Of a stretch of 64,000 nt of DNA, positions 21,489 through 33,790 are shown one piece after another. The stretch is taken from contig OZ010574.1 in NCBI GenBank assembly GCA_963932145.1, positions 81,849,865-81,913,864 on the forward strand, given 5' to 3'. The stretch's first letter is position 1. Each line of letters opens with the position of its first letter. The translations under genes and the position numbers were made by a program. This DNA comes from Acanthosepion lycidas. Lineage: Eukaryota > Mollusca > Cephalopoda > Sepiida > Sepiidae. The notes under the pieces were generated by a model, which saw nothing but the letters and a program-made list of their open reading frames with translations, searched no databases and had not been told where the DNA came from.

Positions 21489-21703
21489 AAATGTGCATGA
21501 AAGAAGGACTGCTGCCTAAATACATAAATATATATAAAATATAGTATCTCCATTGAATGCAAAATGTTTCTCTATTTGTTTGTTTTTTTAACATGTATTT
21601 GAAAATAATATTTGTCAGTCACTCTTTATTTCTGGCATGAGTACATGCATTTTTTCTCCTCATTGTAATAAGAATGTCATATCAACCAGTGTTTTGATTT
21701 CTA

Positions 21704-21783
21704 TTAGGTTGGTGCAAAAATAATTTCGTTTTCTCACATAGTAACATATCTTAGAAAACGAAATCATTTTTGAACCAACCTAA
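21704..21783. mobile_element. 80-bp MADE1-like mariner MITE
   Basis: Starts TTAGGTTGGTGCAAAAATAA and ends with the near reverse complement AAATCATTTTTGAACCAACC TAA, flanked by TA on both sides (21702-21703, 21784-21785). Both length (80 bp) and terminal sequence match the human mariner MITE MADE1 closely. It has no coding capacity and would need a mariner transposase in trans. Confidence 0.92.
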
Positions 21784-21889
21784 TATATTGAAAGGAAAGT
21801 AACAATTTCAGTTGAGATTGTTGCATTTTCTCACTGGATTTATATAACTTATATAACAAGATGAACTAGAAAAGGTTATTTATTATCAG

Positions 21890-22700
21890 TAGCCACAATC
21901 TTAACATATGGATGGTGCAGTGCTGAGTCAGAAAAAAAAACTACAAAAAACCCTTAAAGAAGGTAGCAAAAGAAAGGAGAAAGAAAGGATCAACTATTAA
22001 ATATAAAAAGACAGAATTTATGATTGTCAGCAAGAGGGGCAGCCAAAGGTGTGACCTTTTAAATTGAAGACTTTAGAATCAAGCAGGTGTAGAAATTTAA
22101 CTGAGTACTGCAATAACAGACAGTGGAAAGTGATGTGAAGGTTTATTTGAATAACGAAAAAGGCCTTCTAGAAATTAAGCAAAGTATTAAAACAAGAAAA
22201 TTTAATTAGAAATAAAAAAAACAGTATTAAACTGTTATATAATATCAATCCTCCAATATGGCAGTGAATGCTGGATAATTTCCCTACAGATTAAGAAGAG
22301 ACTGAAAGAGATAAAGATATACTTCTACAAATGGATGCTGATAATACCATAGACAGAACATATTAACAATGAGGACGTTAATAAGTAAATGGGATTTTGA
22401 AAGACACTCATTTAAAATTGGAAAGAATTGAAATTTCTGGCATGCATAATGAAAAAAGAGAGCTTGACAAATTTAATACTCACAAGTCATATTGTGTGGC
22501 AGAGGGGAAACAATGAGTAACCTAACTAATGAACTTGTAAAGAGATTACTGAACAGGAATTGGACAGTATAATACTTAGAGCTACATAGCATAGGAAGTT
22601 GCAGAAAGCCATAATTGCCCAGGTTCTGAAGAGGTACATATCTGATAGGTATTCCTGAATGCATTTATGTGAATATAGAAGAATGAGACATACTATGTTC
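21890..22700 (+). pseudogene. RTE-like LINE, RT C-terminal half remnant
   Basis: Shifting-frame translation matches the order of RTE-type ORF2 after the catalytic box: SEKKLQKTLKE-like, then KRGSQRCDLLIEDFRIKQV-like (near 22030-22090), LQYGSECW (near 22255), IKKRLKEIKIYFYKWMLIIP and WTEHINNED. Next come ELKFLACIMKKESLTNLILT and SHIVWQRG. The segment at 22577-22620 matches the LINE tail at 7955-8225. Many frameshifts and stops. Confidence 0.75.
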
Positions 22701-24357
22701 ATAAGAAAGCTGTTTCTTAAATGCGGAAAATGATTATCAACAATGTAGCCAGCATATTATAGCCCCTGGGTAGGAAGTAGTACTTGTTTGTTTATGGATT
22801 AAATTATTTTACTAAGACAGCTAATTCATATTGCCAAAGCTCTTTAATAAGCAGCAAGCACATCAATTCAATTAGCAAAGATTTAATTTAAAACAAATAA
22901 TGACATGGAATCATATTAACAAGGCAATCTAGGTTAATATAAACTTAACGATCAGAAGGTGAGTCTGAAAATTTAAATATTAGTTGGAAGAGGAAACATC
23001 AAGAATTTATTATTCATAAATATTTGCATATTTCTGAAGTGTTTACTGGTGTAACCAAGTGGTCAGTGCAAAACACTGACATTGGAAGATCAGAAGTTCA
23101 GTCTTGATTTGTAATGTTTGTAAAATAAAAAGAAATTTATCCTTTTTATAATTTCAAAAGAAGTTCCTCTTTTTAAAAAAACAAAATTCTTTTTTAAAAT
23201 AAAAAGAATTTTTTAATTTTTTAAAGTAATTTAAATGTTTTTATTTTTAAAATAAAAATGAATTTTAACTTTTGAAACTAAAAAGAAATTTAATCTAGTA
23301 AAATAACGGAATTATATTTTACATATTTGCACCCAAAAAGTGAACATTTGCCCAAGGTAAAGAGGTGAGGTTTAAAATGATTATAATAAAAGCTCAAGAT
23401 TGAATATATATATTTTTTCTCAGATTGTCAAGCTCTTTGATCCAATCTTTTTATGAGAGACCAGGAAGTTTTAATTTTGCAATGGTGGTCAAATTGAACA
23501 TATTGGAGGAAAAAATGTAATTTCTATCATATACCCCAGTCTCCCCAGCCCAAGAAGAATGTTTATGTTGAGATACTGAGCAATTGTAATTTTAAGTTAT
23601 TTATAACTTAGTTATAAATATGCATTTTAATTCACTACAAACATATTTTTATCTATCCATCTATATACCTGCACACACACAGTAGCTACTTAGCAGCTGA
23701 GATATTTACATATTTAATTTCCTCTGAAATTTGGTCTGTGCAAAAAGCCAGGATTTCTAATGCTATTATCTCAGAAAATACTCTTTTCCACTTTGGAAAA
23801 TCTCTCTTTACTCCACTCCAGGAGCCAGTACATTAATGTACCTGTAAAATATGTCACACTTGGAGGAAATAAATTATCATCATATATGTGTATCTGTTGA
23901 TAAAGTATGGTGTGATGCTTGTTGACCACGAAATGGTATCAACTGCTGCAGATTCTATTCACTTTGTATTTCTTCTGTGGAAGGCATAAACCTGCTTATC
24001 TCTGCAGGCAGTCCCATTGTCAGATATATTGACAAGGTCTCATCACTGGTATGCCACAATATTAGATAGAACTGAGTGGCTGAGTGAACACTTGATAATA
24101 ACATCCTGATTGACATAGTGAGTGCAACAGTTTGGACAGGAAGCAATGAAGAGAGATAGATATGCGTCTAAGACAGCATATAAATATTTCAGAAGTGTGT
24201 GTGAGCAGTTGCATCTGATTGTGATGATTAAGAGAAGAATTATAATGTTGTTGTTTTTTTTTATGTATCAAACTATTAATATATAAAATGGAAGAAATTA
24301 ATATTACCCTCCTATTGTCAGGTTGGAATGCACAAATAGCTTCAGCTGATTAATAGG
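22701..24357. other. AT-rich stretch; possible tRNA-like SINE head at 23044-23105
   Basis: At 23044-23105 the sequence GTAACCAAGTGGTCAGTGC is followed about 35 bp later by AGTTCAGTCTTG. This could be pol III A and B boxes of a SINE head, with an A-rich tail after 23120. The AAATT/AAAAT-rich zone 23125-23300 is low complexity. Nothing else recognised. Confidence 0.4.
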
Positions 24358-24595
24358 ACCCCCTAATATGGCCAAGTGTTTAGAATATCAAGTTTCTAAT
24401 CATGAGACTTGGGTTTGAATTACACTATAATCAAGGTGGTGATTTGATATTGACCAAAGCTTTGCAAGTGAGATTGTGTAGCTGAAACTGTTTGGAAGCT
24501 GTCAATGATTGTGCTAGCATGAAATCACAAGTCATTGTGACCAAAGTTTTGGGTATATTTGCTATCTCACTCCCTCTCAAAACTGTTGCTCTTTC
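24358..24595 (+). mobile_element. tRNA-derived SINE, family A
   Basis: tRNA-like head TATGGCCAAGTGTTTAGAAT (A box) and GGGTTTGAATTACA (B box), then the family body: GAAACTGTTTGGAAGCTGTC, TGCTAGCATGAAATCACAAG and TCATTGTGACCAAAGTTTTG. These match 2765-3166 and 59800-60206. The far 3' body fades into pyrimidine-rich sequence. Confidence 0.8.
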
Positions 24596-24879
24596 TCCCA
24601 GCTGAGTTAGTACATTTCTTTCTCTCTCCAGCTTTGGGCAACACATTTGACTTTGTCTCTTCAGACTTCACATCTCTCTGTTTTTTCTTTCTTGAGACTT
24701 TCTTTGACTATAGCTTCTAACTCTTGATCTGTGTACATTTCTCTCTCTCTCATTAACTCCAGAAGTAGTGGAAATATCTCTCACTATCTCCTTGGACTGA
24801 TAATATCATGTGTATGTGAACACACACATATATATGTCTTGCACTCTGCCTGTCTTGAATGGTGCAGTCTCTCTGCTTG

Positions 24880-25140
24880 CTTTGGGAGGTGCATGCTTTC
24901 TGTCTTGCCTTTGGCTGCACATTTTTTTCTCTCTCTTGCCTTTGGCTGCACATTTTGTTCTCTCTCTTGCCTTTGGCTGCACATTTTGTTCTCTCTCTTG
25001 CCTTTGGCTGCACATTTTGTTCTCTCTCTTGCCTTTGGCTGCACATTTTGTTCTCTCTCTTGCCTTTGGCTGCACATTTTGTTCTCTCTCTTGCCTTTGG
25101 CTACACATTTTGTTCTCTCTCTTGACTTTAGCTGCATGTT
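24880..25140. repeat. 31-bp minisatellite
   Basis: About eight tandem units of CTTGCCTTTGGCTGCACATT followed by TTGTTCTCTCT. The first differs (TTTTTTCTC), and the last two carry substitutions (CTACACATT, CTTTAGCTGCATG). Because 31 is not a multiple of three, all frames cycle and stay open. The apparent 133- and 170-codon frames are artefacts. Confidence 0.96.
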
Positions 25141-25274
25141 TTGCTCTCTGTGTTTCCACTCCCTTTCACTTTCCCTTGACTGTGCTTCCTCACATTTTCA
25201 CTTGCCCATAACTGAGCTCTCTCTCACTCTCACTTGCTTGTGACTCTGCTACTTCTCTCTCTCACTCTCACATG

Positions 25275-26165
25275 CCCTTGCCTGTGATCCTCTCCTTCTC
25301 TCATTTGTCCTTGACTGTGATGCTCTCTCTCTCACTTGCCCTTGACTGTGCAGAGTCTCTCTTTCACTTGTCCTTGACTGTGCTTGCTCTCTCTTTCGCT
25401 TGTCCTTGACTGTGCTTGCTCTCTCTTTCACTTGTCCTTGACTGTGCTTGCTCTCTCTTTCACTTGTCCTTGACTGTGCTTGCTCTCTCTTTCACTTGTC
25501 CTTGACTGTGCTTGCTCTCTCTTTCACTTGTCCTTGACTGTGCTTGCTCTCTCTTTCACTTGTCCTTGACTGTGCTTGCTCTCTCTTTCACTTGTCCTTG
25601 ACTGTACTTCCTCTCTCTTTCACTTGTCCTTGACTGTACTTCCTCTCTCTTTCACTTGTCCTTGACTGTGCTTCCTCTCACTCTCACTTGCCCTTTGACT
25701 GTACTTCCTCTCTCTTTCACTTGTCCTTGACTGTGCTTCCTCTCTCTTTTACTTGTCCTTCACTGTACTTCCTCTCTCTTTCACTTGTCCTTCACTGTAC
25801 TTCCTCTCTCTTTCACTTGTCCTTGACTGTTCTTCCACTCTCTTTCACTTGCCCTTGACTATGCTGCTTCTCTCTCACTCTCACTTGTCCTTGACTGTGC
25901 TTCCTCTCACTCTCACTTGCCCTTTGACTGTACTTCCTCTCTCTTTCACTTGTCCTTGACTGTGCTTCCTCTCTCTTTCACTTGTCCTTGACTGTGCTTC
26001 CTCTCTCTTTCACTTGTCCTTGACTGTGCTTCCTCTCTCTTTCACTTGTCCTTGACTGTGCTTCCTCTCTCTTTCACTTATCCTTGAGTGTTCTGCTTCT
26101 CTGTCGCTCTCACTTGTCCTTGACTGTGCTTCCTCTCTCTTTCACTTGTCCTTGACTGTGCATTT
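25275..26165. repeat. 32-bp minisatellite
   Basis: Roughly 25 units of CTTGTCCTTGACTGTGCTTG followed by CTCTCTCTTTCA. The variants GCTTGCTC, ACTTCCTC and GCTTCCTC occur in runs (25390-25600, 25605-25830, 25950-26080), showing local homogenisation. Confidence 0.96.
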
Positions 26166-26560
26166 CTCTCTCTCTCTCCCTTGGCCACATATTTTTCATG
26201 CTTTCCCTCTCTCACCTTTGGTTGAACATTTCACTTTCTTAATTGCCCTTGACTTTGCTTCCTCTCTTTCTGTATTGCCTTTGACTGCATATTTATTGCT
26301 CCCTCTTTCTTGTCTTTGACTGCCCATTTCTGTCTCTCTCTCTCTCTTTGCATATTTCTCTCTCTCTCTCTCTCTCTCTGATATGTTGTCATTAGCTTCA
26401 CATTTATCTTTCTCTCTTTCAATTTACTATGCGTTTCTCTTTATCTCCTTTCTCTCTCTCCCTCTTGCTTTGGCTGTACTTCCTCCCTCTCTCCCGCCTT
26501 TAGCTGTACATTTCTTTCTTGCTTTTGCTGCACACATCTCTCTCTCTCTTTTCACTGATT
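26166..26560. repeat. Degenerate end of the minisatellite superarray
   Basis: Words intermediate between the two neighbouring units (CCTTTGGTTGAACATTTC, GCCTTTGACTGCATATTT, TTTAGCTGTACATTTC) alternate with (CT)n runs, fading out near 26560. Confidence 0.85.
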
Positions 26561-27475
26561 TTATAAGTATTTGTTACATTGAAAATTATCATATAATCAA
26601 ACATACATATCTCTCAAACAGAAATTATAGCCTGATTGCTACTTTCAATTGGCTTAATTTCTTTCATTATAAAACTCTAAAATTTTGTGCATTGTTTATA
26701 AAGGAAATTTTGTTCTATACATAATTGATTAACTCTGTAAGAAGAAATTACTAGCATCTCTTAAAAAATAAAACAACATTGTCTTGGAGCACTTGTTTTA
26801 ATGGACACTTAGGTTTTATCTCATAGTGCTGTCTTAAACAAACAAAAAACAAAATGAAAATTTTGTCTTTGCACATAATATTGCCAAACTTGGATGTTTG
26901 GGAAATTAATCTTTAAGGAGTTTTAGCAGAGATTAAACACTCATCCTTGGTCTTTGAAAAGCTCTGTCTGACCATTATCAAAATGAACATTAACACCCCT
27001 CCCTACCAGTAGCATGACCAAAAATGCACTTCTGTTTTGACTATTTGACAGAAAAGAGTTTTATTGACAAACTATAATTTAAAATATGTATTGTCATTTC
27101 TCTAATATATGATGTGTAGTTTTCATAAAATATTCAGATATAATGATATGGCCAGATAAAGCATGAAAAAATAATAGGGTTTTTTCCCAAGATGCAATAA
27201 CTTGTTTTGATACTCTAAAATAAAACTTTGAGAATTATAGAATAATCTCCAGTCATTGATATCAACACCCTTACTGGAAGCCACTTATTGTGATCAATAA
27301 AAAGCTGACAACATTAAGCAAAGCATAAAAGAAAAGTTGGAACAATATCTGTTGAAGTCATTGTTACATTGTTTTATTTTTTATAATGCCATATTCTTTA
27401 AGGTGATTATAGGTCTCCACAGCTTCCTTTCTCTTTTCTCTTTTTAATGTCCTGATTTATTTCAGAAGGAATGGT
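26561..27475. other. AT-rich stretch with no recognisable feature
   Basis: No motif, repeat end or open frame worth listing. Confidence 0.5.
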
Positions 27476-27690
27476 TAGGTTTTCCGTTGCCTTCACAATT
27501 CTGAATTCAGATTTATTTTCCCCTTATTTTGGTTGCCATCCAAGGCTAGAGAACTCTGTCTACTTTGCTATTTCACCTACAACTTGACAAAAGTGAAGGG
27601 CATTTGAGTGAAAGTAAATGCAACAGAAGATTTAAGAATTTGATTCACTGATTCAACTTTCGGTACTGGTAACTATTATACTACCTGTAT
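27476..27690 (-). mobile_element. SINE family B, decayed copy
   Basis: On the minus strand AGCCTTGGATGGCAACC follows TAGACAGAGTTCTC, as in the 3' part of the copy at 51772-51970 (ATAGCCTTGGATGGCAACTG). The upstream tRNA-like head is weak. Confidence 0.6.
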
Positions 27691-28429
27691 ATCTACATTT
27701 GACATTATCAGAAAAAATGAAATTGACTTGCAGTTAATATTTGATTTATTGAAATCTAACTTAGAAAACATTTCGGACTCACTGATTTTGATAACAACCA
27801 TTTGATGACATATCTTATTATAATAAGTAGCTATAGTATATTTAATAGTATACTATAATATGCATACACTTTGGTCATTTACCAAACTTAGTTTAATCTG
27901 GCACAAGTCTGTAAATGTGAAGCACCAAGCAAAGATTTAATATTTTATTATCTGTAAAACTAGTTAGCTAATTGTTAGCTAATTAAGCACAGGCACAATC
28001 ATGGGGTACCCAGTAAGGGCTGAACTTCACCAACATTTTATAGTATCTGACAAGACTATATATTTATTCAGCTTGCAAAATGTAAGCCACCCAGTAAAGA
28101 TTTCACATCCATGAATGGTAATGAATTGAAAGATGAGTTTACCAAGACATCCACATAAATTTGGCTTAGTATGGCACAAGGCTGAAAGTATGGAACAACT
28201 AGTTAGGTGTAATTTTCACACAGTCATAATTATTCCAGGAAAAGTTAAGAGATTTTGTTGCAACAAAAATGTTTAGCCAAGCCATTACTTACTTTAGTAA
28301 GGTCATAGATGTGATAGCCACAAACTAGGACCCAAATAAACAAGTTCTATTATCTCTAGCAAACAACTTTTGGAGTGACATTTCAGTTGTGTTTTCAAAT
28401 TTACTCTTCAAAATTGTTTTTGTATTATA
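27691..28429. other. AT-rich stretch with no recognisable feature
   Basis: Nothing recognised except small palindromic AT runs near 27815-27860. Confidence 0.5.
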
Positions 28430-28525
28430 TTAGGTTGGTGCAAAAATAATGACGTAATAATGTTGTTTTTTGACGTTAAACGTCAAAAAACAACATTATT
28501 ACGTCATTATTTTTTCACCACCTAA
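28430..28525. mobile_element. 96-bp near-perfect palindromic mariner MITE
   Basis: Starts TTAGGTTGGTGCAAAAATAA like the MITE at 21704 and ends TTCACCACCTAA, with flanking TA (28428-28429 and 28526-28527). The interior is an almost perfect inverted repeat centred on TGACGTTAAACGTCA near 28478. Arms of about 36 bp contain ATGACGTAATAATGTTG and its complement. Only the extreme ends diverge. Confidence 0.92.
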
Positions 28526-31429
28526 TATTTGTTGGATTGTTTATTTTTTTTTCTTTGTATTAACTTGTTTTTTCACATTGGAAAAAGTATAAATTATACA
28601 TCAGGATTTCAATTTTGTCTTTCATTTTCTGATAAAAAATGTCTATTCAAAAATATGCAATTGGTGATCCAAGAGAAAAATGATTATTTAGTTTGAATAA
28701 AAATCATGTGGATGTAATTTTGCCTGAAAATTATTAGTATCCATTGCCATAAGTTTCAAAACCAAATTATTCCATGATCGATTCAGAATAACGTGTTCAG
28801 TTTTTTTATCATGTTCCTTGTGGCAATAACAGTTATGTGAAAATACTGGTCTTCTCTCCATGTATGAGGATGTCTAATGTTCTGCATGTCAAATTGCTCT
28901 TCTGCCTTGCATTTTAAATCATCATAATTGATGACTGATGGTCATCCTTTTCTGTGTTTTATGTCAAGAGACAGCACTTAAAACACTAGCCTTGAAACTT
29001 TTGACACAAGTCAAGTCTTAAAACACTAAAACTACTTCTAGCCAGTACTGTTCAATATTGTTTCATTTCCTTCTACTTCCTGAATTTTGTGAGCATCTTA
29101 AGTGGCTTTAAGACTCAATTAAAAATAATGCTTCAAAATTGCTGGAGACCAAAGTTAAATTTATTGAATTAGCTGTTGAATATCTCAACTGTGAGATTGA
29201 TGGAATCACATCCACTCTTCAGGAGATTTGATAATGAACTGTCAAATTTAGTTAACTTATTATTATTAATGCTGTATTGCTTGACTGTTGCATTAAATTT
29301 ATTATCTTCCAGTGTTTGCCTGAACAACTGTTTTTTGGTGAAATACAGTGTTATTGTTGTCATATAAAAAACACTGTGATTTACAAAAAATAGTTAAAAC
29401 ATAAGGTAGGGACAGATAGGAGAACATTTAATTTTATTTGTTATTATATTTTAATTACTTCAAACATTATTTTTAGTGGATACCTGTCTTTGAGATACGT
29501 ACCTGTTTTTCATTATCAAACTGTGTATTATGTTTAAAGTAATAAAAATGTCAGATTAATAATAAATCCATTATTTCTTTAAAAATTGATATGTTTACAT
29601 TTCGGATACAAAATTGAACAGATATAGGCTTTGGAGAAAAATCTGAACAAGGAAGTGCTCATTCCTTGAAAGAGGAAAATAGAACTTTGCTGGGCTGTGA
29701 CCCTGGCTGAGTGGTCTAAAGAACACTTGATCAATGATGGTTTCTTCTACAAAGGGTGGCACAACGTTGACCCCTGTTGGAGAGCATATTTTCTGTAAGG
29801 TGTAATACACAAAATAAAAAAATAGAGGCCATCATCTTATGAATAATCAAGAGTGGTCTCCCCTTGTTTTGTTAGTCTCCTCTTTGAGAGAGCTATTTCT
29901 GTTTACTGGGACTATAAATGGACACTATCTGCGAACCTTGTATTCTCAGTTGAATAAAGCTTTCTTAAAGCCTACACCTGCATACTTTTGTCATTACACA
30001 TCTATTTTAAACACAGGTATCGATTAAAAATAATGTTTGAAGTAATAAACATGTTGGATTAAAAATAAATATTAATTCTTTAGGAATTGCTTTGTTATGA
30101 TATTCGTGATGTAGTGAAGTGTTGGCCTTTTTAGATGCATGTGTAAATAAAGTAAACTTTGGAGTAAATGCCTGTGAAAAAAAATGAAAATGGTTCTGAT
30201 AAGCCAAAATAAATGACTTAGTTATGTGTTATAAGGAACAGTAATTAAAATTAATAAGTATGGATTTAATTTACAACCAACTGAATACGACATATAGTTC
30301 CTTACCAACTTAGTCCAGTTTCAAAATTATCAAGTAGCCAATGATCTATGTAAATTATCAATTTACTTCATGCTAATAAGAATTTAAAAAAAAAACATTT
30401 GCATAGATAGACTTCTGCTGATGATTTTTAAAAAATTTATTTTGTGAATTTGAAACTTAAACAAGTAAACTCTTTCAGATTCAGAAGTTTGTATGAACAG
30501 ATAAACTCTCCTGTGCGGTGCCCTATCTTGTGAATATTGTTTTACTTTTTTTCTTTTTGTCTGCCTGTATCCTCCTTTCTGATGACCATCGAAAATGCTA
30601 TTCAAATTGATTGCTCTCTCTTTTCTTTTGTAATATTATGAATTAATGATTATTGATAAGCAGACTAGATATATGTATATATGCTAGTTTAGTACCTGTT
30701 GCTTTGTTAACAGCAAGTTGATCAAGTTTCAAATCTAAATTGTTTTACCATACTATAAAATACTATATTTGTTAGAAAATATATTCAGTTTAAATGCAGA
30801 AGTCATAAAAATAACTTGAAAGTGCTGCTTTATACTCTTTTCCTGTTGCCAAAGGGTCATTACCAGACAGAGAGGGAAATTATCTCTTGCAACACAGATG
30901 TCCAATATTATTCAATCAAAACATGTCTATGTACATTTGTGTTTGTGCATGTATATTTTAATAAAATAACTGATGTAAAAAATATTTCTGCAAAATTAAA
31001 AAAATATTTTCAGATGATTTCCAAAAAGTTCAATAAAGTCTTATACTTAACTAATATTTTTAAGATTTAAAAATGAAGTTTTTTGTTGGGGTGTCTTCAA
31101 TTTCATGAGTTTCTTGCTTATCTTAGGATAGGAGTTGTCCAGACAGAGTAGCAAATGAATTTATTATTCAAATGCTTTATTTCAAAGTGTCAAATTATGT
31201 GTTTGTATACATTAAATAACACAAGCACATATAAGTCAGTCATATACAACACAGACATGTGCACATACATTGCAAGTTGTATGCAGACTGTGTGATGCAC
31301 AAAGAATCTGCTACTTTATAACATCTGTTAATTGATTGTACCCTGAGGTACAAACATGGTGGATCATACTTGTGGCCTTAATAAATAATTATATACATTT
31401 GATCAATTACAGACTTATTCTTTTAAGAC
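28526..31429. other. AT-rich stretch with no recognisable feature
   Basis: About 2.9 kb. The open frames (up to 84 codons) show no family motif. I looked for LINE blocks, tRNA boxes and LTR ends without success. Confidence 0.45.
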
Positions 31430-31840
31430 TTAATGTTCTTTCATTCAAACCTATGCAGCCAATTGACAGCCTCTTTCTCTATAGATGCAATGTTGGAAGC
31501 CTATTGCTACTTTATTGCTATTTCTATGGTAAATGTTTAGATAAGTTCCAATCTTTAATTGCACCAATTCATACCTTAACAGTTAGGACATGTTAAACTA
31601 TGTCCCCAAAGTCAAGTCACCCACATTTCTTCTGCATTTCACTATTAGGGAGAAAAGTTTCACTCATAGTGTTTCCACCACCCCCGAGAATTGCTAGTCC
31701 TATATAAATGCTTTTCTGAACACTACAATATCAATCTCTTAAAGTCAAATGTCTTTCTCTATATATCCTCCTTATCTTCACTTCCTACCATCACCTCTTT
31801 CATTCATATCATACATGTCATTCAGTAAGTCTCTACCATG
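31430..31840 (+). pseudogene. Jockey/CR1-like LINE, ORF2 C-terminal and 3' remnant
   Basis: Translation includes RCNVGSLLLLYCYFYGKC then LDKFQSLIAPIHTLTVRTC. This fits the conserved RRDVASLSLFYRYYHGKCSD block of this LINE group. Downstream, LGRKVSLIVFPPPPRIASPI-like sequence matches the FFPRTAxLWN area. A 3' segment rich in TCTTCA and TCATTCATATCA closes it near 31830. Confidence 0.75.
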
Positions 31841-32377
31841 AATGACTCTTGAGCCTTGTATTGAGTGAACTTTAATATTAAAAAAATATATGTACCCAAA
31901 CATAATGTCAGTGAACTGGTAGATCTTTTGTCCATGAAAGCACACACACACACACACACACACAGTGTCTGTGTATATATATATATATATATAGTGTCTG
32001 GTGTGCAAGGTAATATTTTAAGCTATTGCTTGTGGCTCTCATCCTGGTACTTGGATGTTCCATTGTTGTGGCCTTGTTCCAGAACATGCTAAAAATAGGA
32101 AAATGCTACAATGAATCATTATTTCATGCAAAGAAAAAACAGTAAAAGAAAAAGGAATCAAGAAAAATACTTCAATTGTTGTGGTTTTGCAACTTGTCTT
32201 TAACTTTTGACCTGATTAACATCTATTTTGGAATCTAGTTGTGTCTTTTCTGTTCAGAAATCAACTGGAGAAAGATTTGTATTTGGAAAATATAAAAGGA
32301 TTGATTTGACACTGAACTTGAAAATCTGGGTATTTATTTTGGAAACTGAGTGACTTGATAATCAGCTGGTATTTTTT

Positions 32378-32449
<72 letters not shown>

Positions 32450-33239
32450 CATAGAAAATAATATGTTCAGTTAACTTTTTTTAGTTGCTTTGTTTTAGCC
32501 ATTTTTCCCTTAGAATGGTTATTTGGATGTTTCCAAAACCTTTCTTGATACATTTTAAAGTGAATCCAGTTTATGAGTTCAAAAATGTTATCAGCCTGAT
32601 CCTTTTTCCAACCAAAGGAAGAATTTTTTTTCTTTATTTTAGCATTTCCCTGTACATAGTTGTGAAAATTTAAATACTTTCAAGCTTTTTATGACAAAAA
32701 AATAGTTTTTTTTCCAAATTCTTATAAGTTAAACTGGCAATGTTTCGCAAATACAAAATGTTTTTTATCTCCTATTTTTGTTTTTTATGCAATGAAACAA
32801 AAATTCATTTGTCGCGGAAATGTTTGTAGAGTTTAAAAAACAGGTTTAAGCATTGGAATAGTGAGTGTGGGTAGAAAGTGAAAGTAAAATAAGAGACAAG
32901 TGAAAACATTTTGTACAAGAATATTTTCTTGTTGTTTTATCTGAAATGGAACAATGTTAATCAGTGAAGAAAGAATTTGGCTGTTAGAAATCCCATGCCC
33001 CCCTCCAACTCTAGTACTGTTTTACACCTGTTTCCCCCCCCCACACACACACTGCCTCAGCATCTTGTCATTCTCTGTCCTCTAACAGTATTGAAGAGAC
33101 ATCAGTAGATAACAGCAAGGATAGATGGGTATATACAAGACAGCCATTAGGAAAAAGAGAAAAAAACTAACACTTTTTGCATGGATTGGCACCTGCACCG
33201 GTGCCAATGCTGACACCTTGTAGATATGCTGACAGAAAT
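31841..33239. other. AT-rich stretch with two compound microsatellites
   Basis: (CA)n-(TA)n compound microsatellites at about 31941-31993 and 32380-32448, and a C-rich patch at 32998-33055. The remainder has no supportable feature. Confidence 0.55.
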
Positions 33240-33790
33240 GAGATTGGAGAGGCAGTTCAGAAGATAGAGAAGATGAAGGAGAAAAGGAGGAGTGAGAGAA
33301 AGAACTAAAAAGGTGAGGAGGAGAATATCAAAGGAGAATAGAAAGACTTTAAAAGAAAGCAAAAGAACAATTGGAGAAATGAGTGGGAGTGGGGGGGGGA
33401 GAAGAACATGAATGATTGTTGAAAAATACACTAAAGAAAAGAGAAAAAAACAAAATATAAGAATGGGAAATTTGAGGAGTTAAAGCTTCCAGAAGGTTAT
33501 TTTTAAAATATTGAGAAGGAAAAGGTGTGAGTTGAAATGAGAGATAGTATGAGGAGAGAAAGAAAGGAAGGGAACACTATAAAGGAGAGATGGGTGTTAA
33601 GATTGGAATAATTTGGATTAGAGGAAAGTAAAGAAAAGCGTGTAAGATAAGGTAACAAAAAAGGGAAAGTGAATAGATCAGAAAACATTGAAAGATACTA
33701 AAACACAATAAAATAGGAAGGAACTGAAATGGAAAAAAAAAATAGAGGATAAATGAGACAAGCTGAAAAGAAGAAAACTTAGCCTGTTGT
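33240..33790. repeat. Purine-rich low-complexity tract
   Basis: For about 550 bp the plus strand is strongly A/G-biased (GGAGA, AAAGAGA and AGGAAG words) without a fixed period. It produces pyrimidine-strand open frames on the minus strand (33147-33431, 33577-33834) rich in Leu, Phe and Ser, which are not credible genes. Shorter tracts of the same kind occur at about 34620-34830 and 35940-36130. Confidence 0.8.

Noticed and set aside
24358-24440. A functional tRNA gene (A- and B-box-like motifs)
   Set aside because: No acceptor stem or anticodon arm can be formed, and the sequence continues into a body shared with other SINE copies.
24731-25243. 170- and 133-codon frames with repeated CLWLHILFSLLPLAAHF-like units
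   Set aside because: They come from a 31-bp tandem repeat. The same peptide recurs in three frames and the opposite strand is equally open.
25249-26165. CRISPR-like regular repeats of about 32 bp
   Set aside because: The units are directly adjacent with no unique spacers, and the context is a eukaryotic minisatellite.
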